This document shows positions 35,950 to 44,880 of a stretch of DNA of 64,000 nucleotides, in pieces. The notes under the pieces are model-generated. The model was not told where the DNA came from and searched no databases. It was given only the letters and a program-made list of their open reading frames with translations. Position 1 is the stretch's first letter. Every line of letters begins with the position of its first letter. The translations under genes and the position numbers were made by a program. Source of the DNA: Gammaproteobacteria bacterium (GTDB lineage: Bacteria; Pseudomonadota; Gammaproteobacteria; Pseudomonadales; Pseudohongiellaceae); the NCBI GenBank assembly GCA_030832825.1, contig JAURIJ010000001.1, positions 62,001 to 126,000 of the forward strand, in the 5' to 3' direction.

Positions 35950-38339
35950 CGCAGCTTGAGCACCAGGGTGTCGACGATGGGCTCGTTCCAGGCTTCGGTC
36001 AGCAGACCGCCGAAGTCGTCGAACATCGTGCCCGGCAGGTTGGCACCGCGGGTGTACACCACGAACAGATCGGACAGCGGCGCGATCTCCCAGCGATAAC
36101 GTGCCTGGAAGGTCATGCGGCTGATGATGAAGTCCTCATCCAGCAAGTTCGGCTTGGCAATCGCCTTCAGGGTGTCCAGCTTGCGCGGGCTCACCTGCCA
36201 GTAACGATCCTCATGGGCTTTCAGGCCCGTCCACTGCATGCTGAAACGCAGCTGCTGCTTGGCGCTGATGAAGTAGTCCATGGTGAACTTCGGCGCCCAC
36301 TGCGTGGCCTCGAAGCTGGTGTAGCGGCCGGCACCCTTGTAGACCAGCAGGGCCTCACGATCGTTGTAGTCCAAATCCAGCCCCATCGAGAACGTGTCCA
36401 CCGGACGGTAGCTCAGGCCTGCGGAATACGTGGCGGACCTGGGCCCGATGTCTTCCTGATCGAAGCTCACGTTCGTGGTCCAGGACAGCGGACGGCCAGG
36501 GTCACTGCTGAACCCCACCGTCAGGGACCAGCGCTCAGGCATGCGGAACTCGCCACTGCCTCGGCCCAGGCGGTCATCGATGCGCGGGTTGAAGTACCGC
36601 AGGCCGGTGCGCAGCGTGGTGTTGTCGAGGAAGGTGTAATTGCGGTTCAAGAACAGCCCCAGGCGGGTGGGCTGTCCCGTGGTGTTCCACTGGTTGATCA
36701 TCTGGAAGCTGCTGCTGCGTGAGCGCAGTCCGGGGATGTTCGACTCGTTCAGGTTGAAGTTGTATTCGGCCTGAATGTTGTCGTTGCGGCTCAGGAAGCC
36801 CACGTCATTGATGTTCAGCGTGTCGTCCAGATAGGACAGCGCCACCCGGTGCTGCCGTCCGCGCACCGGTTGGTAGATGATGTCGCCGAAGGCGCCGGCC
36901 CCGGTCACGCCGTTGGCGTCGCTGTGCAGGAACTGGCCGTCTGCCACCCAGCGGGTGTCGGCCGAGAAATAGTGCACGTCGATGCCGTTGACGGTGGCGT
37001 CCACGCGGTCATGGGACACGTCCGTACCCATCCAGCCAATGGCGCGACGTCCGCCGCCCGTGGTGTCTTCATAGAGCAGACGCGCCACGGCGAAATCCCG
37101 GCCCTCGGCCTGCAGCTTCACGCGATTGCCCAGGCGGTCACGTGCTTCGATCTCGGAATCATCCTCGGACGCCAGCAGCGTGCCATAACGCCAGCTGCCG
37201 TTCTGTCCGGTCACTTTCATGGCGCCCAGCAGGTCGGTGGGCTGGCTCAGATCCGTGGCGGAGGCCGTGACGCCGGTCGGGACCTGATAAAGCGCCTGGC
37301 CGCCGATGCGGCGTGTGTTCAGCAGCGAGGTGGGGCCGCCGGGGCCACGTGCCCCTTGTGAGCGCGGCGTGGTGTTGAAGATGTCCTGGCCTTCGAGGAA
37401 GAACGAGCGTTTCTCCGGGAAGAACACTTCGAAGGCCGTCAGGTTCACCACCACGTCATCCGATTCCACGTTGCCGAAGTCCGGGTTCAGCGTGGCCGAC
37501 ACCTGCATGTTGGAACTGGGGCGCCAGAACACCTCGGCACCGGCACGCGCCTTGGTCTCTTCCTTGATGCCGTCATAGGTGGTGGAGACATAGGGGTAGT
37601 AGGTGATCTGGGTGCGCGGATCCACCCCGCTCAGCTCCACCTTGTGGAAGGCGGACAGGAATTCGTTCACGGTCTCGGGGAGCGGCGGGAAGGACCAGGT
37701 CTCTCCCGAAGAGCCGACCTGCCGCTCGGTGTAGATGCCGATGCGACGCGCTTCGCCGGGCACCTGGGGCAGGGCCACCATGGACCAGGGCACGAAGATC
37801 TCGGCGGACCAGCCGCCTTCCACTTCACTCGTCTCGGCGTCCCAGGAGCCATCCCACTGCAGGTTGAACTGACGCTCGGGCAGGATGGTGCCATCGGTCA
37901 TGGAGCCACCGAGGTTGATGCGCATCATGTAGCCGTAGAGGCCTTCGCCGGACGGGTCGAGGTTGAAGACGAAGCCGTCGCGTTCGAGCCGGGTGTCACG
38001 CGATGTCATGCGCGCCACGATGGTGTCGGCCGGCTGGTAGTTCATCACGCCCACGTAGATGCCGCGCTCGGTGTAGAAGATGCGCGTGTGAGTCTCGTAG
38101 GCCGGTTCGGCCAGGGTGTCGGGAATCACCACGCGCATGCCGTCGATGTACGCAACGTTCTGCCAGACGCCCTCGTCGAGGCGACCGTCAAGGCGGATAT
38201 CGGCGGCGCTGTCTTCGAGCTGGGGGAGTTGGGTGGCGATGTCCTGGGCGTGGAGCGAGGGGGTGGAAAGCGCGAGCAGAGCGGTGGAAATGGCCGCGGC
38301 AAGGGAGCCGCGTGGCACCGGAATGGCAATTCTAGGCAT
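35931..38339 (-). CDS. DUF5916 outer-membrane protein with N-terminal CBM9-like domain
   Basis: Exported protein of 802 residues. A signal peptide (LAAAISTALLALSTPSLHAQ) is followed by a carbohydrate-binding family 9-like sandwich (RLDGRLDEGVWQNVAYIDGM ... LQWDGSWDAETSEVEGGWSA), then a long beta-rich DUF5916 region with FFPEKRSFFLEGQDIFNTTP, a family hallmark, and strands such as FMMRINLGG and TMDYFISAKQQLRFSM. It ends TLVLKLRYRLGS, consistent with a barrel. Family function is unknown; members are often near TonB systems and peptidases. The ATG at 38339 is chosen by signal-peptide fit. Confidence 0.85.
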   Translation of the reverse strand: MPRIAIPVPRGSLAAAISTALLALSTPSLHAQDIATQLPQLEDSAADIRLDGRLDEGVWQNVAYIDGMRVVIPDTLAEPAYETHTRIFYTERGIYVGVMNYQPADTIVARMTSRDTRLERDGFVFNLDPSGEGLYGYMMRINLGGSMTDGTILPERQFNLQWDGSWDAETSEVEGGWSAEIFVPWSMVALPQVPGEARRIGIYTERQVGSSGETWSFPPLPETVNEFLSAFHKVELSGVDPRTQITYYPYVSTTYDGIKEETKARAGAEVFWRPSSNMQVSATLNPDFGNVESDDVVVNLTAFEVFFPEKRSFFLEGQDIFNTTPRSQGARGPGGPTSLLNTRRIGGQALYQVPTGVTASATDLSQPTDLLGAMKVTGQNGSWRYGTLLASEDDSEIEARDRLGNRVKLQAEGRDFAVARLLYEDTTGGGRRAIGWMGTDVSHDRVDATVNGIDVHYFSADTRWVADGQFLHSDANGVTGAGAFGDIIYQPVRGRQHRVALSYLDDTLNINDVGFLSRNDNIQAEYNFNLNESNIPGLRSRSSSFQMINQWNTTGQPTRLGLFLNRNYTFLDNTTLRTGLRYFNPRIDDRLGRGSGEFRMPERWSLTVGFSSDPGRPLSWTTNVSFDQEDIGPRSATYSAGLSYRPVDTFSMGLDLDYNDREALLVYKGAGRYTSFEATQWAPKFTMDYFISAKQQLRFSMQWTGLKAHEDRYWQVSPRKLDTLKAIAKPNLLDEDFIISRMTFQARYRWEIAPLSDLFVVYTRGANLPGTMFDDFGGLLTEAWNEPIVDTLVLKLRYRLGS

Positions 38340-38556
38340 TTGAAAAAACTCGATATTATTGAAATTTATGAACGCAGATGACAGGCAGGCTTCCTGAAAT
38401 TGGTGAGGCAATATACCTCATATGTCCGTGCGGATCAGGCTTGCTTACAAATCGTTGCAATAGCTGCGCCACCCGTCATTCTGGGGTTAAGAAATCCTTA
38501 AGACTCCCTGCGCATACTGCCGGCCAAGGTTCAGCAAACAGGCACAGGAGTCTTCC

Positions 38557-39045
38557 ATGGCACGTCGTCTCACCCCTCTGGTTCTCGCCGCAGGCCTTCT
38601 GTTCGGCGCCAGCGCGCTGGCAGCGCCGGCCCCCGAGTTCACCCTCAGCAACGCCGCCGGGCAGGCCGTGAGTCTCACGCAGTGGCGCGGCAAGGTCGTG
38701 TATCTGGATTTCTGGGCGTCCTGGTGCGGTCCGTGCCGGCAGTCCTTCCCGTGGATGAACGAGATGCTCGGCAAGTATCAGGCACAGGGCCTGGAGATCG
38801 TGGCCGTGAATCTGGACACCAGCCGCGCGGATGCCGACACCTTCCTCGAGAAGAATCCTGCGGCGTTCTCCGTGGTGTTCGACCCGACGGCCACCCTGCC
38901 GCCGCAGTACAGCGTGAAGGGCATGCCCACCAGTTACCTGATCGACGCCAGCGGCGAGATCATCCTGCAGCACAGCGGCTTCAACGCCTCGCACCGCGAA
39001 AGCCTCGAGGCCTCCATTCAACAGGCACTGGAGAGCGCCAGATGA
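38557..39045 (+). CDS. Periplasmic TlpA-like thioredoxin
   Basis: Periplasmic thiol-disulfide protein of 162 residues. A signal peptide (PLVLAAGLLFGASALAAPA) precedes a TlpA/ResA fold with the active site DFWASWCGPCRQSFPWM, AVNLDTSRADADTF and the cis-Pro loop VKGMPTSYLID. It is first in a compact operon: DUF4266 overlaps by four bases, then DUF3570, ApbE, DsbD and an RTX-type gene. DsbD could reduce its disulfide. The 217 bases upstream hold an AT-richer stretch with a TTAAG-aaatc-CTTAA inverted repeat (38487-38501), probably the promoter region. Confidence 0.92.
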   Translation: MARRLTPLVLAAGLLFGASALAAPAPEFTLSNAAGQAVSLTQWRGKVVYLDFWASWCGPCRQSFPWMNEMLGKYQAQGLEIVAVNLDTSRADADTFLEKNPAAFSVVFDPTATLPPQYSVKGMPTSYLIDASGEIILQHSGFNASHRESLEASIQQALESAR

Positions 39046-39290
39046 CCCACACTCCGTTTCGATTTCCTCTTCGACGCAAGGCCCTGGCGCTGATTCTTGT
39101 CAGCGCCTTTTTTTCTTCCTGCTCGCTGATACAGCCGGTGCAGCCCTGGGAGAAAGGCATGCTGGCGCAACCTGACATGATCTTCGACGAAGACCGCCTC
39201 GATGCCGCCTTCGTGGAACACACCTACAGCAGCAAGGAAGCCGCGTTCGGCGGTGCCGGCGTGGGTGGCGGAGGCTGCGGCTGCAATTGA
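39042..39290 (+). CDS. DUF4266 lipoprotein
   Basis: Small 82-residue predicted lipoprotein. The N-terminus KALALILVSAFFSSC ends in a lipobox-like FSSC, giving Cys27 as the lipid anchor. The mature part, PWEKGMLAQPDMIFDEDRL ... HTYSSKEAAFGG, ends in the striking GVGGGGCGCN, the DUF4266 hallmark with two C-terminal cysteines. It overlaps the thioredoxin stop (ATGA) and the DUF3570 start (TTGA). Function is unknown; the Cys-Gly-Cys tail next to a thioredoxin gene suggests a thiol or metal site. Confidence 0.88.
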   Translation: MTHTPFRFPLRRKALALILVSAFFSSCSLIQPVQPWEKGMLAQPDMIFDEDRLDAAFVEHTYSSKEAAFGGAGVGGGGCGCN

Positions 39291-40501
39291 AGCAGCGCAG
39301 ACACTCCGTGCACAAAGACATCACGCAAACGCTCGCTCCCAACGGCAAACTCTTTCTGCAGGCCCTGTGCAACAGCGGTCTCGTGGCCCTGGCCACCACG
39401 GCGGTGCTCAGCAGCCCGCAGGCGCTGGCGGAAGCCGCACCCGAAAAGTCCACCCTCAGTCTGAAGACCCTGAGCTATCAGGACTTCCAGCCCGGTGCCG
39501 ACCGCATCGACATCGATGCCGAATCCCTGCTCTTCGAAGTGCCCATCGCCGGCCAGTGGGCCATCACCGGCACCGCCGTGCACGACGCGATCTCCGGCGC
39601 CTCGCCGCGCTATCACTCGTCGGCGCTGACGAACATCAAGGACACCCGCAAGGCCTACACGGGCGCCCTCACGCGCTACTTCCAGCAGGGCAGTCTCACG
39701 GCTGGCACGTCCTACTCGAAGGAGAAGGACTATCTGTCGCGCAATTATTCCGTGCAGGGTTCCTGGGCCACGCCGAGTCAGAACACCACGTTCATCCTCG
39801 GCCTGGGCTACACCTCCGACCAGATTCTGCCCAACAGCCTGTTTCTGGAACAAAAGGAAGACAAACGCGTGTTCGATGTGGCCTTCGGGGTCACCCAGGT
39901 GCTGAGCCAGACCGACATCGCGCAAGTGACGCTGCACCACACGCGCGGCCGCGGTTACTACGCCGATCAGTACAAGCTTTACGATGCGCGCCCGGACACG
40001 CGTGACAGCAATTCCGTGCTGCTGCGCTGGAATCACCACTTCACGGACAGCGGCGACACGCTGCAGAGCAGCTATCGCTACTACACCGACAGCAACGACA
40101 TCCGTGCGCACACGCTGGAGCTGGACTACGTGATCACCCTGCCCAACGAGTGGAGCGTGACGCTGCTGGTGCGGCTGTATTCCCAGAACGCGGCGGATTT
40201 CTATTTCGACCCGGTGGCCAACGACCCCTGGGCCGATGCCGACACCTTCGGCGCACCGATCTCGGTGGTCTACCCCTTGTACGCCGGCGGCGGCTACGCC
40301 TCCGTGGACCAGCGTCTGTCCGCGTTTGGCGCCATCACCTACGGGATGAAGCTGAGCAAGCACTTCGGCGAAGCCTGGACGGCCGACCTGAAATACGAGC
40401 GCTACGAACAGCGCGGCGGCTGGACACTGGGCACGGGCAGCAAGGGCCTGCCCGACTTCGGCGCGCGCAGCATCCAGCTCGGCGTGAGCTACGCGTTCTA
40501 A
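39287..40501 (+). CDS. DUF3570 outer-membrane beta-barrel protein
   Basis: Predicted exported barrel of 404 residues starting at a TTG that overlaps the DUF4266 stop; a GTG at 39308 is an alternative. A signal peptide (ALATTAVLSSPQALAEA) is followed by alternating strands with external loops and the terminal GVSYAF, a barrel end with the required C-terminal Phe. Residues 100-106 read DAISGAS, matching the D-x-x-[ST]-G-A-[ST] acceptor motif of ApbE flavin transferases, and the next gene is apbE. This suggests covalent FMN on Ser106. The family has no established function. Coupling on both sides supports a joint complex. Confidence 0.85.
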   Translation: MKQRRHSVHKDITQTLAPNGKLFLQALCNSGLVALATTAVLSSPQALAEAAPEKSTLSLKTLSYQDFQPGADRIDIDAESLLFEVPIAGQWAITGTAVHDAISGASPRYHSSALTNIKDTRKAYTGALTRYFQQGSLTAGTSYSKEKDYLSRNYSVQGSWATPSQNTTFILGLGYTSDQILPNSLFLEQKEDKRVFDVAFGVTQVLSQTDIAQVTLHHTRGRGYYADQYKLYDARPDTRDSNSVLLRWNHHFTDSGDTLQSSYRYYTDSNDIRAHTLELDYVITLPNEWSVTLLVRLYSQNAADFYFDPVANDPWADADTFGAPISVVYPLYAGGGYASVDQRLSAFGAITYGMKLSKHFGEAWTADLKYERYEQRGGWTLGTGSKGLPDFGARSIQLGVSYAF

Positions 40502-40509
40502 GGCATGCC

Positions 40510-41409
40510 ATGAACCTGCTGCTGCATCGTCACGAGTTCCAGGCCATGGCCAGCCACTGCGAAGTGGTGCTGGCCGGCGTGGACAGTGCCGCTGAAGCGG
40601 AACACCTGGCCACCCTGGCGGTGCAGGAAGTGCTGCGCATCGAGCACAAGTACTCCCGCTACCGCCCCTTCAGCCTGCTCAGTCGTATCAACGCCCACAG
40701 CGGGCCCGTGGTCTGCGACGAGGAAACCCTCGACCTGCTCGACAAGGCGCAACTGCTGCACGCGCACAGCACCGGCCTGTTCGACATCACCTGCGGCGTG
40801 CTGCGCCGCGCCTGGGACTTCAAGGCGGCACGTGTCCCCCATGAGGACGAGATCGCGGCGCTGCTGCCGCTCATCGGCATGGGCGGCATCGAGCGCGAGG
40901 GCAATCAGGTGTGTCTGCGCACGCCGGGCATGGAGCTCGATTTCGGCGGCTTCGGCAAGGAATACGCGGCCGACCGCGCCGCCACCCTGCTGGCCGAGGC
41001 CGGCGTCACCCATGGCTATGTCAATCTGGCCGGCGACCTGCGCGTGATCGGCCCCAAACCCGACGACAGCCCCTGGACCATCGGCATCCGCCATCCGCGC
41101 GACGCCGCCCGCCTGCTCGCCAGCATCCCGGTAAGCGCCGGTGCGCTGGCCACCAGTGGCGACTACGAGCGTTACTTCGAGCACGGCGGCAAGCGCTACT
41201 GCCACGTGCTCAACCCGCGCACCGGCCAGCCTGCCGCGCACTGGCAGTCCGTCTCCGTGCTGGCGCCCAGCGCGCTGATTGCCGGGGCCTTCACCACCAT
41301 CGCCATGCTGCTGGAAGAGCAGGCGCTGCCGTTTCTGCACAGCACCGGCCTGAGCTTCCTGGCGGTCGATCATTCTGGAATGCTGCATCAGGAGTCAGCC
41401 CATGCCTGA
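40510..41409 (+). CDS. apbE: FAD:protein FMN transferase
   Basis: ApbE cleaves FAD and attaches FMN to a Ser/Thr of exported acceptor proteins, Mg-dependent. The 299-residue product has LLDKAQLLHAHSTGLFDITC, the DFGGFGKEYAADRAATLL core, VNLAGDLRVIG, ALATSGDYERYFEHGG and HVLNPRTGQPAAHW, which together form the catalytic metal and FAD pocket. No clear signal peptide or lipobox is seen at the annotated start (MNLLLHRHEFQAMASHCEVV), which is odd for a periplasmic enzyme. It begins eight bases after DUF3570 and overlaps dsbD by eight bases. Confidence 0.92.
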   Translation: MNLLLHRHEFQAMASHCEVVLAGVDSAAEAEHLATLAVQEVLRIEHKYSRYRPFSLLSRINAHSGPVVCDEETLDLLDKAQLLHAHSTGLFDITCGVLRRAWDFKAARVPHEDEIAALLPLIGMGGIEREGNQVCLRTPGMELDFGGFGKEYAADRAATLLAEAGVTHGYVNLAGDLRVIGPKPDDSPWTIGIRHPRDAARLLASIPVSAGALATSGDYERYFEHGGKRYCHVLNPRTGQPAAHWQSVSVLAPSALIAGAFTTIAMLLEEQALPFLHSTGLSFLAVDHSGMLHQESAHA

Positions 41410-43255
41410 ATCTCTCACTCGCGGTCTGCTGGCCGTGCTGCTCGCCTTCAGCGCCGCCACTGGGCTGGCCCAGGACGAGTTCCTCGACCCGGAAGTCGCC
41501 TTCGTGCTCAGCGTCGAGCAGCAGGCCGACGCCGCCACCCTGCACTGGGACATCGCCGAAGGCTACAAGCTCTATCGTGACAAGTTCGTCATCGCCACCG
41601 ACGGGCTGGACGCCACTGCCATCGCCATGCCGCCCGCCGAGATTCATTTCGACGAGAACTTCGGCGAGGACATGGCCATCTACACCGAGCCGGTCAGTCT
41701 CGTCGTGCCCCTGCCCTCCTTGGCGGCCGCGCAGCCGCTGAGCATCACCTATCAGGGCTGTGCGGAAGCCGGCCTGTGCTATCCGCCCATCACCAAGCGC
41801 TACGAACTGGTGCCGGGCGCACGCGGCCAATTGGCTCTGCAGGGCGCGTCCGATCTGTTCTCCGCCCCCGTCGAGTCAGCGCCGGCACCTGCCGTGATGG
41901 CAGCAGCCGCCCCCGCCACAGCCAGCGCGCTGAGTCAGCCGGCTGACGATGAGACCAGCCTCGCCACACGCATGCTGCAGTCGCGCAATCTGTGGACCAT
42001 CGCCGGCGGCTTCCTGGTGTTCGGCCTGCTGCTTTCCTTCACGCCCTGCGTGCTGCCCATGGTGCCCATCCTCTCCTCCATCATCGTGGGCATGGACAAG
42101 CAGGGGCAGAACAGTCGCCTGCACGGCCTGCGTCTGTCGCTGGCCTACTGCCTCGGCATGGCCCTGGTCTACACCGCCATGGGCGTGGCTGCCGGCCTGC
42201 TCGGCGAAGGGCTCGCGGCCTATCTGCAGGCCCCTTGGCTGCTGCTGAGTTTCGCGACGCTGCTGGTGCTGTTCTCGCTGTCGATGTTCGATGTCTATCA
42301 GCTGGAACTGCCCCAGGGTCTGCAAGCGCGCCTGAATAATGTCAGTGGCGGACTGCAGGGCGGGCAGATGGCGAGCGTGTTCGTGCTGGGCGCGGTGTCC
42401 TCGCTGATCGTCGGCCCCTGCGTGGCGGCGCCGCTGGCCGGAGCGCTGGTCTACATCAGCCAGACGGGCGATGTGGTGCTGGGCGGCACGGCCCTGTTCG
42501 CCATGGCCATGGGCATGAGCGTGCCGCTGCTGCTGACGGGCCTCTCCGCTGGCAGTCTGCTGCCCCGCGCCGGCGCCTGGATGGTGCATGTGAAGGAGTT
42601 GTTCGGCCTGCTGCTTCTCGCCGTGGCCATCTGGATGGTGACGCCGGTGTTGCCGGTGGCCGTCATCATGCTGTTGTGGGGAGCCCTGGCGCTGTTGAGC
42701 GCGATGTATCTCGGCCTGTTCGATCGCACCGCCACCGCAACCCCCACGAATTTCCGCTCTCGCGTCAGCGCCATGATGGCCGTGCTGTTGCTGATGATCG
42801 GCCTGGCCCAGATCATCGGCGCCGTCAGCGGTGCGCTCAGCCCGCTGCAGCCGCTGGCCCACTTTGGCGGGTCGAGTCCCGCTGCCGTGGAGGCCAATGC
42901 CGTGAGTTTCCGGCGCATCGCCAGCCTCGCGGACCTGGAACAGATTCGCGCCACAGCCACCCGTCCCGTCATGCTCGACTTCTATGCCGACTGGTGCGTG
43001 GCCTGCAAGGAAATGGAACGCTTCACCTTCAGTGACCCGCAGGTGGCCGCCACCATGGCACGCTTCGAACTGCTGCAGGTGGATGTGACCGCCAACAACG
43101 CCGACGACCGCGCGTTGATGAAAGCCTACTCGCTGTTCGGCCCGCCGGCCATCCTGCTGTTCGATCCCGCCACGCCATCGAGTGCACCGGCCCGCGTGAT
43201 CGGCTTCACCCCGGCGCCCGCGTTTCTCGACGCACTCAATCCTCTGCTGCTCTGA
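41402..43255 (+). CDS. dsbD: Thiol:disulfide interchange protein DsbD
   Basis: Carries reducing power from cytoplasmic thioredoxin to periplasmic thiols. The 617-residue product has a signal peptide, the alpha domain with YQGCAEAGLCYPP, an eight-helix CcdA-like membrane domain with LLSFTPCVLPMVPILSSI and SSLIVGPCVAAPLAGALVY (the two buried cysteines), and a C-terminal thioredoxin-like gamma domain with LDFYADWCVACKEMERF. All three redox pairs are intact. It overlaps apbE by eight bases, so it is likely dedicated to the operon beginning with the TlpA-like thioredoxin. Confidence 0.96.
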   Translation: MPESLTRGLLAVLLAFSAATGLAQDEFLDPEVAFVLSVEQQADAATLHWDIAEGYKLYRDKFVIATDGLDATAIAMPPAEIHFDENFGEDMAIYTEPVSLVVPLPSLAAAQPLSITYQGCAEAGLCYPPITKRYELVPGARGQLALQGASDLFSAPVESAPAPAVMAAAAPATASALSQPADDETSLATRMLQSRNLWTIAGGFLVFGLLLSFTPCVLPMVPILSSIIVGMDKQGQNSRLHGLRLSLAYCLGMALVYTAMGVAAGLLGEGLAAYLQAPWLLLSFATLLVLFSLSMFDVYQLELPQGLQARLNNVSGGLQGGQMASVFVLGAVSSLIVGPCVAAPLAGALVYISQTGDVVLGGTALFAMAMGMSVPLLLTGLSAGSLLPRAGAWMVHVKELFGLLLLAVAIWMVTPVLPVAVIMLLWGALALLSAMYLGLFDRTATATPTNFRSRVSAMMAVLLLMIGLAQIIGAVSGALSPLQPLAHFGGSSPAAVEANAVSFRRIASLADLEQIRATATRPVMLDFYADWCVACKEMERFTFSDPQVAATMARFELLQVDVTANNADDRALMKAYSLFGPPAILLFDPATPSSAPARVIGFTPAPAFLDALNPLLL

Positions 43256-43267
43256 AGGAGTCCAGCC

Positions 43268-44788
43268 ATGGCTTATCTTGCCACCACGGGAAACAACACC
43301 TGGACCGTCCCCCGTTACGGCGACCCCAGCAACACCCTCATCGACGGGCTGGCCGGCATCGACCGCCTGAGCTTCGAGCGCCTGCCCCGCAGCCGCTTCC
43401 TGATCACCCAGGACGACGAGGGCATCATTCACGTGGACTCGGTGAGCGGGGCCAGCAGCACCTATCACCTGCGGCTGAAGAACGTGGAGTATGTGCAATT
43501 CAATGCCGACCGCGACGTGGTCGATCTGGCGGCCATGTTCAAGGACATCAAGGCGCCGGAGATCAGCAGCTTCAACTTCCACACCACCGGCTTCAGCGCC
43601 GCCGTGGATGCGAATCTGGAACTCGGGTTCAATGAGAACATCGCTCGTGGCACCGGGGCCATCGTGCTGTCCACAGCCAGTGGCACGGTGGTGGAGCGCT
43701 TTGCCGCCGGCAGCGCGCAGGTGAGCCTCAACGGGCGCACTCTGGTCATCAATCCGAGCGCCAACCTCCACTACGGCAACACCTACACCGTGACCCTGGA
43801 AACTTCCGCTGTCGCCGACACCTCGGCCAATGGCGTGGTGCAGCGCAGCCTGAGCTTCAACACCGTGGCCAACCAGATCCCTGTCGCCGCCAATGCGCAG
43901 GTCACCGTGCAGGAAGACAAGAGCGTGAGCGGCAGCGTGCCCGCCGCGACCGACAAGGAAGGGCAGACGCTGAGCTATGCCCTGCAGGCCGGCCCGGCTC
44001 ACGGCACCGTCACGCTGGGCGCCGACGGCCGCTATGTCTACACGCCGCAACAGGAATACTCCGGCGAAGACAGCTTCAGCTATGTGGCCTCGGATGGCCT
44101 GGCGAACTCCTCGGCAGCGTCTGTCACGATCCGTGTGACGCCCGTGATGGACACGATCAACGGCAGCTCCGGGGATGACACCCTCGTGGGCAACGGCGAC
44201 GGCGATCGCTTCACTGGCGGCGCCGGCAATGACCTCTTCAGCGGCGGTGGCGGCGTCGACATCGCCAGCTACAGCGCCAATGCGAGCAGCTTCCGCGTCA
44301 GCAAGTCCGGCAGCCACTGGCTGATCGAGGACACCCAGGGCACGCAGGGCCGCGACACGCTCGTGAGCGTGGAACGCGCGGTGTTCGCCGATCAGGGCAT
44401 CGCCTTCGACCTCGACGGCAACGCCGGCATGGCCGCCAAACTGCTGGGCGCGATTGCCGGCAAGGCGGCGGTGCAGAACACGCTCTACATGGGCACCGTG
44501 ATCGACCTGCTGGACAAGGGCATGAGCCCCACCGACGTCGCTGGCATGGCCATCAGCGTGGTGCGTGGCGGGGACATCAGCGCGCGCGGCATCGTCAGCC
44601 TGATCTATCAGAACCTGGCCGGCGCCGCGCCGGACGAGGCCACCCTGACGCAGTTCGCCGGCATGCTCGATCGCGGCGAGCTGAGCAGCGGCCAGCTCGG
44701 TGTGATGGCGGCCGAGCACGCGCTCAACACGGCGGCCATCGACCTCGTCGGGCTGGCGCAGACGGGCATCGCCTACGCGCTGGTGTAA
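43268..44788 (+). CDS. RTX-type secreted protein with Ig-like and cadherin-like domains
   Basis: A 506-residue protein without a classical signal peptide. It has an N-terminal repeat-like region, an SbsA/Big-type Ig domain (LELGFNENIARGTGAIVLST ... HYGNTYTVTLETSAVAD), a cadherin-like domain (NQIPVAANAQVTVQEDKSVS ... YSGEDSFSYVASDGLA), calcium-binding RTX nonapeptides (GSSGDDTLVGNGDGDRFTGG AGNDLF) and a C-terminal helical region like DUF4214. This architecture fits type I secretion. It also contains DSVSGAS (residues 57-63), resembling an ApbE acceptor. It starts 12 bases after dsbD and is probably last in the operon. Confidence 0.82.
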   Translation: MAYLATTGNNTWTVPRYGDPSNTLIDGLAGIDRLSFERLPRSRFLITQDDEGIIHVDSVSGASSTYHLRLKNVEYVQFNADRDVVDLAAMFKDIKAPEISSFNFHTTGFSAAVDANLELGFNENIARGTGAIVLSTASGTVVERFAAGSAQVSLNGRTLVINPSANLHYGNTYTVTLETSAVADTSANGVVQRSLSFNTVANQIPVAANAQVTVQEDKSVSGSVPAATDKEGQTLSYALQAGPAHGTVTLGADGRYVYTPQQEYSGEDSFSYVASDGLANSSAASVTIRVTPVMDTINGSSGDDTLVGNGDGDRFTGGAGNDLFSGGGGVDIASYSANASSFRVSKSGSHWLIEDTQGTQGRDTLVSVERAVFADQGIAFDLDGNAGMAAKLLGAIAGKAAVQNTLYMGTVIDLLDKGMSPTDVAGMAISVVRGGDISARGIVSLIYQNLAGAAPDEATLTQFAGMLDRGELSSGQLGVMAAEHALNTAAIDLVGLAQTGIAYALV

Positions 44789-44880
44789 GAGCGCGGGTGA
44801 GTGTGAGGCCCGGCACTGATCGACTCTCTGCGTGCCCGCGTATACTGCAGCCTGAGCCCACGCACTGCAGGAGAGACAAC

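Noticed and set aside
41876-44719. Very long 947-codon minus-strand frame opposite dsbD and the RTX-like gene
   Set aside because: His/Gln/Ala-rich shadow caused by GC-rich codon use on the real strand; no domain recognised.
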